A DNA stretch of 64,000 nucleotides. Source: Acidobacteriota bacterium (GTDB taxonomy: Bacteria; Acidobacteriota; Blastocatellia; Pyrinomonadales; Pyrinomonadaceae). The position numbers and the translations under genes were made by a program. The stretch's first letter is position 1. Each line of letters begins with the position of its first letter. The stretch spans positions 1 through 64,000 of the forward strand of contig JAHBSM010000009.1 of NCBI GenBank assembly GCA_019639115.1, in the 5' to 3' direction. Under the pieces are notes generated by a model, which did not search any database, was not told the DNA's origin, and worked only from the letters and a program-made list of their open reading frames with translations. This document shows positions 9,208 to 18,291 of the stretch, in pieces.

Positions 9208-9651
9208 ATGCAGCGATTGAGCAGCCAAATCCCAAGAATTCTCGGATCGATCGGACTTGGTTCGAAGCTAGATGACGATATCGTTGTACTGGCGTGGCAT
9301 CGCGTCTCCGGCAACTTTGTAGGCCTTCGCACAAAGGCGATCGGGCGCGACGGAGATTCGCTTGTCGTGGCCGTGCCGGATGAACAATGGAAAGGTCATC
9401 TGATCGAACTAGCACCGCATTTGATCGCGCGAATAAATGAGTTCATCGAGCCGGCAGCACCGATCTCTTTCATCAGAATAGAGATCGACCCACTGGTAGG
9501 AACTGGGATGCGATCGGCAGGTGCGACCGAGGATGTGCATACGGTCGCGGATACTACGCCCGAGATCGAGGAAGCCGCAGATCGTATAGAGAACGCGGAG
9601 CTCCGAGAGAGTTTTATCCGCATGGCAAAATCAATTCAAAGATCGAACTGA
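9208..9651 (+). CDS. dciA: DciA-like protein (DUF721)
   Basis: A 147-residue cytoplasmic protein with a DUF721 N-terminal domain (residues 5-95): WHRVSGNFVGLRTKA, then SLVVAVPDEQWKGHLIEL and a short beta segment. DciA is the ancestral loader of the DnaB replicative helicase in bacteria without DnaC; that role is family knowledge and is not tested here. The C-terminal 50 residues are acidic and poorly conserved. Only one base separates its stop from the gatC ATG, so it shares a transcript with gatC, the lipoprotein gene and gatA. Confidence 0.75.
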   Translation: MQRLSSQIPRILGSIGLGSKLDDDIVVLAWHRVSGNFVGLRTKAIGRDGDSLVVAVPDEQWKGHLIELAPHLIARINEFIEPAAPISFIRIEIDPLVGTGMRSAGATEDVHTVADTTPEIEEAADRIENAELRESFIRMAKSIQRSN

Positions 9652-9652
9652 T

Positions 9653-9934
9653 ATGGACGTACGAAACGTAGCGAAACTGGCTCACCTTGAGATCACGGAC
9701 GAAGAGGTGGCTATTTACACACCTCAAATGGCATCCATCGTGAACTATGTGGAACAACTGAATGAGGTTGACACGGAGAACGTCGAGGCGATGTTGGGCG
9801 GGCTCACGGCCGAAGGCGAAGCGACCGAGACCATACGAGAGGATGCAAGCGTCGCCTCGCTGGGCCAGATAAGTGCATTGAGCCAGGCGCCGGCGGCCGT
9901 TGACGGCCATTTTCAGGTCCCGAAGGTTCTGTGA
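9653..9934 (+). CDS. gatC: Aspartyl/glutamyl-tRNA amidotransferase subunit C
   Basis: Small stabilising subunit of GatCAB, which converts Glu-tRNA(Gln) and Asp-tRNA(Asn) to the correct amide forms. The 93-residue chain has the conserved VAKLAHLEITDEEV and a middle segment LNEVDTENVEAM, with a C-terminal VDGHFQVPKVL. It sits one base after dciA; its TGA overlaps the ATG of the lipoprotein gene that separates it from gatA. gatB is not in the window. Confidence 0.95.
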   Translation: MDVRNVAKLAHLEITDEEVAIYTPQMASIVNYVEQLNEVDTENVEAMLGGLTAEGEATETIREDASVASLGQISALSQAPAAVDGHFQVPKVL

Positions 9935-10389
9935 TGCTGAACGTGCTTCGATGGACTGCATTTGGCCTGGTGCCGGCCGCCGTGGCGTTGTTTCTTACTA
10001 CCTGCGGTGTACCGAATCTGGAGTCCGAACCTTGTTCTGAGGCGCGTATCGAGGTAAAGCGGTTCTATTCACTTCATTTCGCGAACGATATGGGCCTCAG
10101 CCCTGAGTCACTGAAGCTCCGCGAACCGTTTCTTACGCAGGACCTTACGAGGAAACTCCGCGAAATAGGAACGACAAATTTCGATCCTTTCACCTTATCG
10201 AACGATCATCCCAGAACGTTCAAGATCGCAAAATGTCGGAGCCTGGGGGAGCCCGATCGACTTGAGTTTCAAGTTCAAATTTATTGGCGCGACGATCGGA
10301 GCACGACCCAAAAGGAAGTTCGAGTCTCAACAGTTAAGGCATCAGACACGAGCACGAACCGGTGGCTGATCGATAGTGTAACTAATTGA
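9934..10389 (+). CDS. Predicted lipoprotein of unknown function
   Basis: A 151-residue protein with a hydrophobic signal segment ending in the lipobox-like LTTCG (Cys near residue 24), then a soluble domain containing a paired Cys (EPCSEARIEV and IAKCRSLG), FYSLHFANDMG and a final WLIDSVTN. The layout resembles small secreted DUF3828/NTF2-like domains, but I do not recognise the family with certainty. ATG at 9934 overlaps the gatC stop (TGATG); a GTG one codon earlier is possible. gatA follows three bases after the stop, so this gene is embedded in the gatC-gatA operon. Confidence 0.75.
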   Translation: MLNVLRWTAFGLVPAAVALFLTTCGVPNLESEPCSEARIEVKRFYSLHFANDMGLSPESLKLREPFLTQDLTRKLREIGTTNFDPFTLSNDHPRTFKIAKCRSLGEPDRLEFQVQIYWRDDRSTTQKEVRVSTVKASDTSTNRWLIDSVTN

Positions 10390-10392
10390 TAT

Positions 10393-11796
10393 ATGTCAGT
10401 AGTATCTAAAATTCAGACAGTCTTGGACAATGCCGAGCGGCTAAATCCTATCCTGAATTCGTTTTTGTCGATCGAGCGGGAATCGGCGCTAATGCGTGCG
10501 AACGAGCTCGACTCAGTTGAGAGCACGGCACCTCTGCACGGCGTTGCAGTGGCGGTCAAAGATAACATCTGCACGCAAGGCACCCGCACGAGCTGCGGAT
10601 CGCGGATCCTCGGCAATTACGCCGCCCATTACGATGCGACCGCGATCAGCCGGCTTCGTAGCGCCGGTGCGCTGATCGTCGGGAAAACCAATATGGACGA
10701 GTTCGCCATGGGGTCATCGAATGAGACTTCCGCATTTGGCACGGTCAAGAACCCCTGGGATACCGGCCGCGTCCCGGGCGGCAGTTCCGGCGGATCTGCT
10801 GCAGCAGTAGCTTCCGGCGTTGTTGACGTCTCGCTCGGCAGCGAAACCGGCGGATCGGTAAGACAGCCGGCATCGCTCTGCGGAGTTTACGGACTCAAAC
10901 CTACATATGGGCGGATCTCACGTTATGGCTTGGTCGCTTTCGCCTCTTCTCTAGATAATATCGGCGTTTTTGGCCGTACACCTACCGATATTGCAAATGT
11001 GCTGGGCGTAATTTCAGGACGCGACCCGCTCGACTCTACCTCAGCGGATGTTCCTGTTCCTGACTACTCCGCCGCGCTCGATACTAGCGTCAAGGGAATG
11101 CGGATCGGTGTGCCTCGAGCCCTGTTCGGCGAAGGCCTGGACCCTGAGGTCAGAGCCTCAGTAGGATCCGCGATCGAGGAATACGCTGCGATGGGTGCGG
11201 AGATAGTTGACGTCGAGCTCCCTCATGCAAAATATGGCATCGCTGTCTATTACATCATTGCGACGGCTGAAGCCTCGTCAAATCTCGCTCGGTTCGATGG
11301 GGTCCGTTATGGCTTTCGTGCCGAAGACGCCCGCGAACTCCGCCAGATGTATTTTCGAACTCGTGAAGAAGGATTCGGTGCTGAGGTCAAACGGCGAATA
11401 ATGCTCGGCACTTATGTGCTTTCGAGCGGATATTATGATGCCTATTATTCAAAGGCCCAGAAGGTCCGTGCGCTCGTCAAGAGAGACTATGTGAATGCTT
11501 TCACGCAATGCGACGTCATTGCCACACCGACCTCGCCTAGCGTAGCCTTCAGGCTCGGCGAACGTTCAGACGACCCGCTTGCGATGTATCTCAGCGATAT
11601 TTACACCGTGTCGGCCAATCTCGCGGGCATCCCGGCGATAAGCATTCCGTGCGGACTCTCGACCGAGCGGCTTCCGATCGGATTGCAGTTTATCGGCAAC
11701 GCCTGGTCTGAGCCTGTTCTGCTCAATTTGGCCCAAAAGTTCGAGGCGGCTCATCCCGATAAGGAAAAGCCGCCCGTCCATGTCGATCTGACCTGA
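10393..11796 (+). CDS. gatA: Glutamyl-tRNA(Gln) amidotransferase subunit A
   Basis: Amidase subunit that releases ammonia from glutamine for GatB. The 467 residues are of normal length. The Ser-cisSer-Lys triad is visible: Lys in VAVKDNI (near residue 56), the cis-Ser in [14 protein letters not shown], and the nucleophile Ser in [15 protein letters not shown]. The C-terminal ISIPCGL and [12 protein letters not shown] are also typical. Starts with ATG three bases after the lipoprotein gene. The stop converges, two bases apart, with the stop of the EAL protein. gatB must lie elsewhere, which is common in this phylum (inference). Confidence 0.97.
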   Translation: MSVVSKIQTVLDNAERLNPILNSFLSIERESALMRANELDSVESTAPLHGVAVAVKDNICTQGTRTSCGSRILGNYAAHYDATAISRLRSAGALIVGKTNMDEFAMGSSNETSAFGTVKNPWDTGRVPGGSSGGSAAAVASGVVDVSLGSETGGSVRQPASLCGVYGLKPTYGRISRYGLVAFASSLDNIGVFGRTPTDIANVLGVISGRDPLDSTSADVPVPDYSAALDTSVKGMRIGVPRALFGEGLDPEVRASVGSAIEEYAAMGAEIVDVELPHAKYGIAVYYIIATAEASSNLARFDGVRYGFRAEDARELRQMYFRTREEGFGAEVKRRIMLGTYVLSSGYYDAYYSKAQKVRALVKRDYVNAFTQCDVIATPTSPSVAFRLGERSDDPLAMYLSDIYTVSANLAGIPAISIPCGLSTERLPIGLQFIGNAWSEPVLLNLAQKFEAAHPDKEKPPVHVDLT

Positions 11797-11798
11797 CC

Positions 11799-14129
11799 TC
11801 ACTGAGAAAGCCCGATGCGAGGCAACCCGCTTGGCGGCGGCATTGGGACAGGTTTTGCCGCAGGTAGAAAGTTCTGCCATCGTCCCGGATCGGACAAAAG
11901 CCGCTCGATGTCTTCCACCTTCATAGGCTTTGAGAACAAATAACCTTGTCCGAATTCGCACTTCAGTATCCGGAGCTGATGGAATTGATGAATGCTTTCG
12001 ATGCCCTCTGCGACTACCTTCAAATTCAGCGCTTTTGCCAATGCGATGACCGTTTTGACGATCTCGCCATTCTCGGTGTTGGATTCCATTGCCCCAACGA
12101 ACGATCGGTCAACCTTAAGCAGGTCGATCGGGAACCTGTGCAGGTAACTCAAACTCGAATACCCTGTACCGAAATCGTCGATACTCAGCTGTACGCCCGT
12201 TTCCTTGATCTGTTTGAGCATTTGGATCGCCATCTCGGCGTTCTCCATCACAGCGCTTTCTGTAAGTTCAAGCTTAAGGCTCGCCGGATCGAGCCGTGAT
12301 TCATCCAACACGGTCTTGATCTGGTCCACCAAAGCGGGATGTGCAAAATGCTTTCCGGATAGGTTGACAGCGACGCTCAATGGTCTCACGGTCGGATGCT
12401 GTTCCTGCCAGGATTTGAGCTGCCTGCAAGCCGAATGAAGGATCTGGACCGTCATCGGCACGATCAGTCCGGTGCTCTCACTTATCGGAATGAACTCATT
12501 GGGAGGCACGAGGCCCCGTTGCGGATGATTCCACCTCACGAGAGCTTCGAAGCCAACAAGCGAGGCATTCTCCAGACCGACGATCGGCTGATAATACAGC
12601 TCGAACTCCTTACGCTCAATCGCAAATCGAAGGTCCGTTTCGAGCTGCAGCCGCGTGACGGCGCGAATATGCATCTTCTGATCAAAGATGACGTAGTCCT
12701 CATTGTTATCCTTGGCGTAATACATTGCGATGTCGGCATCGCGCAGGATGTCTTCCGCCTCCAGGTATCGCGAATTCCCAAACGCGATCCCGATCCTGAC
12801 GCTTGTGAACACTTGCCGCCCGTCCAGCGTGTACGGCTCACCTACACGCTTAGACAATCTTTCAGCAAAGGCGGTCGCCTCGTCACGCATCATTAGATCG
12901 GTCAGGATAATGCCGAACTTGTCTCCGGAGAACCGGGCGACCATGTCCTCTTCCCGAACCATGTGCTCGAGCCGTTTGGCGACATTCTTGATCAGCCTGT
13001 CACCCATCGAATGGCCGAGGCTGTCGTTGATCGTCTTGAACCGCTTGAGGTCGAGAAGCAGTATGGCAAAGTTGCTCTCGCTGCCGTCGCGGCTCTCCTG
13101 GAGCAGTAGCTTAAGGCGATCTATGAAATAGTTGCGGTTCGGCAGGCCAGTCAATGCGTCGTGATAAGCCGCGTGTCGGAAATTCTCATGACTTATGCGA
13201 AGAGCTTCACTCGATCGCTCCATCTCTTCGACGTAATGCTCAAGCTCTCGTACATGGGCCTCGGCCTGCTCGGCTCGTTCACGCTCGGCCTTGTTCGCCA
13301 TCTCGTTGGATCTGCGTACCACGGTAAGGAAATGGCCGAACGAAAGATATATCAGGCCCAACGCTCCTATGACCGCAGCAACCAGATAGATGTTGGCCTG
13401 CTCGACGGCTTTGATCAGCAATCCGCCCAGTACTCCGCCGGTCACATAGACGAGCACCGCATTCAAGGCATTTTCGGACCAGATCGCGAAAAAGTCCGAT
13501 CCCGACCGTATAGATGTGTAAGCAGCAGCAGCCACCGATTGAACTACAAAAAGACAAACGGTCACTAACCCTATCAACCAAACAAAACTCGTGATCTCAT
13601 TGCGTTGGAGTATCACGTTGATCGGGCCGAAAACGGCCGCAACGGCCTGGGATGCCAGCCCCATAGCCAATGCGGCGACCGACACGTTCATTAGGATCGT
13701 ACGCGGCCGTACGGAGATACCCGTGCCCCGCATAAAGAGTGACGCGGCACCGGCTTCGAGCATCGCCAATAGGACCGTGAACTCACCGCCGTATGTCACA
13801 AAGGATACGATCAAAAGCGCGTCAGTGATCGTGACATGTGTATTAAGTCTCGGCAACTGCAGCCTGAGGAAGCAGCTGGCAAATACGGTCAGCCCAGCGA
13901 TCGTAAGCGATCCGGCGTCTATATGTGTCAAAGCGCCGGTATAGATGGCCCAACCGGCCGCTACTGCACCGAGCGCCGCGACTATCGCCACGACCAGATT
14001 CAGATATTTGTCTCGTTGGTCCATTCTTTCGAATGACAAAATAGGCAGGAATCTAAGGGGATCGAGATGAGACTTACGATCGGAAGGCGTTCGGCTGAGC
14101 AACCGCCTCAAGAATAATACGTTAATCAT
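11799..14129 (-). CDS. Membrane GGDEF-EAL protein, degenerate GGDEF, intact EAL
   Basis: A c-di-GMP signalling protein of up to 776 residues. Residues about 40-270 form seven or eight membrane helices (MASE-like sensor), followed by a short coiled coil and a GGDEF domain (DALTGLPNRNYFIDRL onward). The signature reads SGDKF instead of GGDEF, so cyclase activity is unlikely, yet the allosteric I-site RxxD (REED) is kept five residues before it. The EAL domain is complete: FEALVRWNHP, NLSGKHF, ELTESAVMEN, DDFGTGYSSL, VAEGIE and GYLFSKPM. I therefore expect a phosphodiesterase that hydrolyses c-di-GMP. Start is uncertain: ATG at 14129, or ATG at 14024 just before the first helix. Confidence 0.93.
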   Translation of the reverse strand: MINVLFLRRLLSRTPSDRKSHLDPLRFLPILSFERMDQRDKYLNLVVAIVAALGAVAAGWAIYTGALTHIDAGSLTIAGLTVFASCFLRLQLPRLNTHVTITDALLIVSFVTYGGEFTVLLAMLEAGAASLFMRGTGISVRPRTILMNVSVAALAMGLASQAVAAVFGPINVILQRNEITSFVWLIGLVTVCLFVVQSVAAAAYTSIRSGSDFFAIWSENALNAVLVYVTGGVLGGLLIKAVEQANIYLVAAVIGALGLIYLSFGHFLTVVRRSNEMANKAERERAEQAEAHVRELEHYVEEMERSSEALRISHENFRHAAYHDALTGLPNRNYFIDRLKLLLQESRDGSESNFAILLLDLKRFKTINDSLGHSMGDRLIKNVAKRLEHMVREEDMVARFSGDKFGIILTDLMMRDEATAFAERLSKRVGEPYTLDGRQVFTSVRIGIAFGNSRYLEAEDILRDADIAMYYAKDNNEDYVIFDQKMHIRAVTRLQLETDLRFAIERKEFELYYQPIVGLENASLVGFEALVRWNHPQRGLVPPNEFIPISESTGLIVPMTVQILHSACRQLKSWQEQHPTVRPLSVAVNLSGKHFAHPALVDQIKTVLDESRLDPASLKLELTESAVMENAEMAIQMLKQIKETGVQLSIDDFGTGYSSLSYLHRFPIDLLKVDRSFVGAMESNTENGEIVKTVIALAKALNLKVVAEGIESIHQFHQLRILKCEFGQGYLFSKPMKVEDIERLLSDPGRWQNFLPAAKPVPMPPPSGLPRIGLSQ

Positions 14130-14197
14130 TGTTTAATTGCAACAACTTTCTTTTTGGTCTTACCATTTCGACACCGCTAACTTTGCGATCTTCGACA

Positions 14198-14234
14198 AAC
14201 AAAAATGCCCGGCTGTTCTCTGTACAGCCGGGCA
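14198..14234 (-). terminator. Rho-independent terminator after ptrB
   Basis: A perfect 11-bp stem (14206-14216 with 14224-14234, arms TGCCCGGCTGT / ACAGCCGGGCA) and a 7-base loop, followed on the minus strand by ATTTTTGTT. It lies 27 bases past the oligopeptidase B stop, the expected place and orientation. Confidence 0.9.
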
Positions 14235-14260
14235 CAAAGTTAACGTTTGCGATCATCTGA

Positions 14261-16396
14261 TCATTTGACTATCCCGACCTGAGTCAGAGCGTACGCATAG
14301 TCAAAAGCCACTTCCTTCAAGCGATCGTAACGTCCCGACGCGCCGCCGTGGCCCGCCCCCATATTGGTCTTTAGGAGGGTGACGCCATCGCCCGCCTGCA
14401 TCTCACGCACCTTCGCCGCGAACTTGGCTCCTTCCCAATACGGCACCTGGCTGTCGTTCAGCGAAACCTCGATCAGCATATTCGGGTATCTCTGAGGTTT
14501 CACATTGTCGTAGGGCGAATACTTGACCATATAGTCCCAGGCCTTTTTATCATCTCGGGGATTACCCCATTCCGCCCATTCTTCGGTGGTGAGCGGGAGC
14601 GTCTCGTCGATCATGGTGTTCATCACGTCAACGAACGGAACCTGCGCGATAGCCGCTTTGTAGAGTTCTGGAGCCTGATTGACGACCGCTCCCATGAGCA
14701 GCCCGCCCGCCGATCCGCCTTGGATCACAAGCCTGTCAGACGACGTGTACTTATTTGAGATGAGCCACTTGGTGCAATCGACGAAATCGTTGAATGTGTT
14801 GAGTTTAGTATACATCCGCCCGGCTTGGCGCCATTTCTCTCCGAGTTCGCCGCCGCCGCGGACCAGTGCGATACCGTATATCATTCCACGATCGACCAGG
14901 CTTAGCCGAGCGGTCGAGAAGTTTGGCGTAAGCGAAATGCCGTACGATCCATAGCCGTAGAGCAGCATCGGTGCCGAACCGTCCAGCTTCGTCCCTTTCT
15001 TCATCATGATCAGGATCGGGACCTTGACGCCGTCGCGAACTTCGGCCCAGACGCGTTCGGTCGCGTATTTCGATTTGTCGTAACCGCTCGGTATCTCCTG
15101 CTGCTTGAGCAGTTTGCTGTTTCGCTTTAGCAGATCGAATTCAAACACAGACTGCGGCGTGATCATCGATGCGTATCCATAGCGGATAACGTCGGTGTCA
15201 TATTCGGGATTCGAACTCAGGGCCATCGTATAGACCGGCTCCGAGGTCGGTATCCTGAATGCAGCTCTCCGCGTTTTGCGGTCCATGACTTGAAGATACT
15301 CGAGTCCGTTCTCGACCTCGGACACGATCGCATGATCCTTGAAGAACGAGATGTTCTCGATCTTTACATTCGGATTGGACGGGATAAAATCTTTCCAATT
15401 CTTCTCACTCGGATCGTTGAGCGGTGCACGTACCACCTTGAAATTCTCGGAGTCTTTATTTGTCGTGATGTAAAACTCTCCTTTGTCGAAATCCGCGGAA
15501 TACTCGTGGCCCTCACGTCGCGGCGTGATCACCTTGAATTCTCCGGTCGGGTCGGACGTCGGAAGATAGCGGTACTCCCGCGAGGTCTTTGCATAGGAAC
15601 CTATGAACAGCATCTGTCTGTCTCGCGAACGCCCCACGCCCGAGTTGAACAGCAGATCCTTTTCTTCATAGATAAGCTTGTTATCGTTGGTCCCGACGGT
15701 GTGACGCCATATTTTGTCTGACCGCTTGGATACGTCGTCTTCCTGCCCTATGAAAAGGTATTTCCCGTCGTTAGACCATTCGACGCTTGTAACACGTTCG
15801 ACCTTGTCAGCAAGCATCTTGCCGGTGCGAAGGTCTTTGATCTGTAGCGTGTATTGCCTATAGCCCGTAGTGTCGGTCGAGAACGCAAGGAGCCCACCAT
15901 CGTCTGAGACCCGAAACGCACCGATAGAGAAATATTTGAATCCCTTCGCCATTTCGTTCTGGTCGAGGAGCACCTCAGCGCCGCTGCCGTCCTGATTCTT
16001 AGACCGCAGATAGGTGGGATACTGCTTGCCCTCTTCGGTCTTTACGAAATACCAATATGGCCCGAGACGATACGGGACGCTCGTATCATCCTGCTTGATC
16101 CGGCCCAGCATCTCTTTGTATAGAGCGTCCACTAAGGGACGATGCTCGCCCATGTAATGCTCTGTGTACTCGTTGTTCTCTTCAAGATACTTGATTATCG
16201 CCGGATTCTTCTCAGCCGAACGGTCGCGTAGCCACGCATAGTTGTCCACGATCTCGTATCCGTGGATCTTGAGTACCTTCGGTTCCTTCTTAGCAACGGG
16301 TGGTTTCATATTGTGCGAAGTTTGTGCATAGGCCGGGCCGATGCCGACCGTAGCGGTCACGGCAAGCGCGATCGTAGCAAGAGTTTTGTTTAACAT
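14261..16396 (-). CDS. ptrB: Oligopeptidase B-like S9A serine peptidase, secreted
   Basis: Prolyl-oligopeptidase-family enzyme that cuts short peptides after basic residues, if it follows the oligopeptidase B branch. The 711 residues comprise a signal peptide (cleavage near PAYAQ), an N-terminal beta-propeller domain (about residues 40-440), and an alpha/beta-hydrolase domain. The nucleophile is in GGSAGGLLMG; the Asp is probably in SLNDSQVPYWE; the His is in GAGHGGASGRY. TEEWAEWGNP is the oligopeptidase B-type sequence. A strong GGAGG lies six bases before the ATG. It is monocistronic, with its own terminator. The signal peptide puts it in the periplasm, unlike cytoplasmic E. coli OpdB. Confidence 0.93.
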   Translation of the reverse strand: MLNKTLATIALAVTATVGIGPAYAQTSHNMKPPVAKKEPKVLKIHGYEIVDNYAWLRDRSAEKNPAIIKYLEENNEYTEHYMGEHRPLVDALYKEMLGRIKQDDTSVPYRLGPYWYFVKTEEGKQYPTYLRSKNQDGSGAEVLLDQNEMAKGFKYFSIGAFRVSDDGGLLAFSTDTTGYRQYTLQIKDLRTGKMLADKVERVTSVEWSNDGKYLFIGQEDDVSKRSDKIWRHTVGTNDNKLIYEEKDLLFNSGVGRSRDRQMLFIGSYAKTSREYRYLPTSDPTGEFKVITPRREGHEYSADFDKGEFYITTNKDSENFKVVRAPLNDPSEKNWKDFIPSNPNVKIENISFFKDHAIVSEVENGLEYLQVMDRKTRRAAFRIPTSEPVYTMALSSNPEYDTDVIRYGYASMITPQSVFEFDLLKRNSKLLKQQEIPSGYDKSKYATERVWAEVRDGVKVPILIMMKKGTKLDGSAPMLLYGYGSYGISLTPNFSTARLSLVDRGMIYGIALVRGGGELGEKWRQAGRMYTKLNTFNDFVDCTKWLISNKYTSSDRLVIQGGSAGGLLMGAVVNQAPELYKAAIAQVPFVDVMNTMIDETLPLTTEEWAEWGNPRDDKKAWDYMVKYSPYDNVKPQRYPNMLIEVSLNDSQVPYWEGAKFAAKVREMQAGDGVTLLKTNMGAGHGGASGRYDRLKEVAFDYAYALTQVGIVK

Positions 16397-16461
16397 AAAT
16401 GCCTCCGAGCTCTTTTATTACAGTCTCTTACGCCGATATTAGGAGGCAAGTTTCGATATCC

Positions 16462-16500
16462 GAAACGAAACAGCACGGAGGGCCGAAACCGTCCGTGCTG
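16462..16500 (-). terminator. Rho-independent terminator after citrate synthase
   Basis: A 9-bp perfect stem (16471-16479 CAGCACGGA with 16492-16500 TCCGTGCTG) and 12-base loop, followed on the minus strand by TTTCGTTTC. It sits 30 bases beyond the citrate synthase stop. Confidence 0.75.
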
Positions 16501-16529
16501 CATGCTATATGAGAAAACCTCTGCCGCCG

Positions 16530-17673
16530 CTATCTTTCATTGATAGGCACATATGTCAGCCCGCGTTGGCCGACATACTCAGCCCGAGGCCGTATAAGTT
16601 TGTTGTTGGCGTATTGCTCGAGAATGTGGCCGGTCCATCCCGAAATGCGGCTGACGGCGAAGATCGGCGTGTACATGTCAAGTGCGATGCCCATCAGGTA
16701 ATAGGTCGAGGCCGAATAGAAATCGACATTCGGGTGCATCCCTTTCTTTTCGAGCATTAGCTGCTCGATCCGCTGCGACATCTCGAACCACTTCATCTCG
16801 CCCTTCTTCTCTGCCATCGTCCGAGAGTATCGCCGCAGCCAGGTCGCACGCGGGTCTTCGGTCTTATAAACTGCGTGCCCAATGCCCATGATCTTGCGTT
16901 TCTTCTTTCCGTGCTTCTTATCGACCCAGGCATCTACTCGCATCAAGGCTGCCGATCTCGATAAGCATTTTCATCACATTGGTGTTGGCACCGCCGTGAA
17001 GCGGGCCGGCCAGAGCCGCAATACCTGCGGTGACGGCACCATACATTCCGGCCAGAGTCCCCGATACCACTCGCGTCGTGAATGTTGAAGCATTCAATTC
17101 GTGATCGGCATGGAGTATCAAGCACACGTCGAACATACGCGCTTCATCCGGATCAGGACGTTCTCCGCGAAGCATATAAAGAAAGTTCTCAGCGATCGAA
17201 AGGCTCGAATCAGGTGCGATCACGTCCTTGCCGGTCCGGATCCGGTCCCAGGCGGCAGCAATAGTGCCGATCTGACCAGTCAGTTTTACAGCGGCCGCAT
17301 GAGCGTGGTCGCGATCGGTCCTGTGGCCGTCCTTGTCGTAGAAATCGAGAGACGAGACCGCAGTCCGGAGAACATCCATCGGATCTGAGTCCGTGGGAAA
17401 GGTCTTCATCATCGCAATGACCTCGGCCGGGACGCTGTAGTTCGCCCGGAATGCCGCGGTCAGCTCATCGAGCTCGCCTCGGTTGGGCAAACGGCCGTTC
17501 CATAGCAGGAATACAACCTCTTCGAACGTAGAATGCTCTGCAAGATCGTGTATGTTATAACCCTGATAAATAAGAATTCCCTGCTCGCCATCGACATCGC
17601 CGATCGAACTCTGTGCGGCAACAACGCCCCTCAATCCGGCCGCCGCTGCTGAAGTCTCTGTTCCTGTACTCAT
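16530..17673 (-). pseudogene. Citrate synthase interrupted by a single-base frameshift
   Basis: Citrate synthase condenses oxaloacetate and acetyl-CoA; this roughly 380-residue, archaeal/Gram-positive-type form may also take propionyl-CoA. The first frame (17673 down to 16918) carries GVVAAQSSIGDVDGEQG, the catalytic-His region LAGPLHGGAN, and then stops early after EIGSLDASRCLGR. The second frame (from about 16943 to 16530) resumes with VDAWV, GIGHAVYKTEDPRA (second catalytic His) and NVDFYSAS (catalytic Asp). Skipping one base at 16944 joins them into one normal-length protein with all catalytic residues. So there is one extra base, by real mutation or assembly error. An AAGGA before ATG 17673 supports the start; a terminator follows. 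gltA/citZ/prpC cannot be distinguished. Confidence 0.9.
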
Positions 17674-17821
17674 TATTTTTTCCTTCTAAAATTTCAGATA
17701 TAGGCCAACATTCAATAATAACGGAGCATGTCGGCTTAAACAAGCCCAAAGCTCAGGCGTGGTCTGACCAATGACATCGCTTTCGATAAATTAACCTATT
17801 TGGAGTCGCTAAAATGGAAGT

Positions 17822-17855
17822 GCGGCCGCGAGTTTCGGGAAACTCACGGCCGCGG
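17822..17855. terminator. GC-rich hairpin between ftsB and citrate synthase
   Basis: Arms GCGGCCGCGAGTTT (17822-17835) and AAACTCACGGCCGC (17842-17855 approximately) pair with one C-A mismatch around a four- to six-base loop. It lies about 100 bases past the ftsB stop and 150 bases before the citrate synthase start. On the minus strand it is followed by CACTTCCATTTT, a weak T tract. It may terminate the phosphohexomutase-ftsB transcript. The rest of the 285-base spacer shows nothing else clear. Confidence 0.45.
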
Positions 17856-17958
17856 ATCAACAGATAGGCAGAACTGTAGGCCTTGCGGAGCAGATAGGCA
17901 AAAGGCAGTTTTTCAATTGGCAGGGCACCGGCTTAGTGAAGCAACCTCTCCGCGCTGT

Positions 17959-18282
17959 TCACTTCATTGCACCGGAAACTTTTTCATCCTTCGGAACGAG
18001 CCTGACGGGCAGGCCGAGCCGACGGGCCTCGCGCTCTACGACCGACCGGTCGCTGCGGAGGCGGTAGATATCCTCCTGTAACTGCAGGGTCTCGTCCTTG
18101 AGGGCCTGGACCCGCGTAGTTAACTGGTCGTTCTCCCGGGCCTCGCTTCGGACCAGAAGGAACGTACGATAATTCAGCGAGACGCACAGCATCAGGGACA
18201 TCGCGATCACGATCGCAAAAGCTGCCCAAATAGGGGTTCGACGCCCCGTTTTGCTGATATTTCTTTGTCTCTGCCTCGCCAT
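17959..18282 (-). CDS. ftsB: FtsB/DivIC-like septum formation initiator protein
   Basis: A 107-residue bitopic cell-division protein. A basic N-terminus (MARQRQRNISKTGRR) precedes one membrane helix (about residues 20-40), then a coiled coil (RSEARENDQLTTRVQALK onward) and the conserved end EREARRLGLPVRLVPKDE. FtsB/DivIC pairs with FtsL in the divisome and activates septal wall synthesis; this is family knowledge. Starts nine bases after the phosphohexomutase stop, so the two are cotranscribed. The family also includes DivIC; assignment between the two is not possible from sequence alone. Confidence 0.85.
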   Translation of the reverse strand: MARQRQRNISKTGRRTPIWAAFAIVIAMSLMLCVSLNYRTFLLVRSEARENDQLTTRVQALKDETLQLQEDIYRLRSDRSVVEREARRLGLPVRLVPKDEKVSGAMK

Positions 18283-18291
18283 TACTAGATC

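Noticed and set aside
16530..17673. Two separate citrate synthase genes
   Set aside because: Each half lacks essential parts and together they make exactly one enzyme; a frameshift is the simpler reading.
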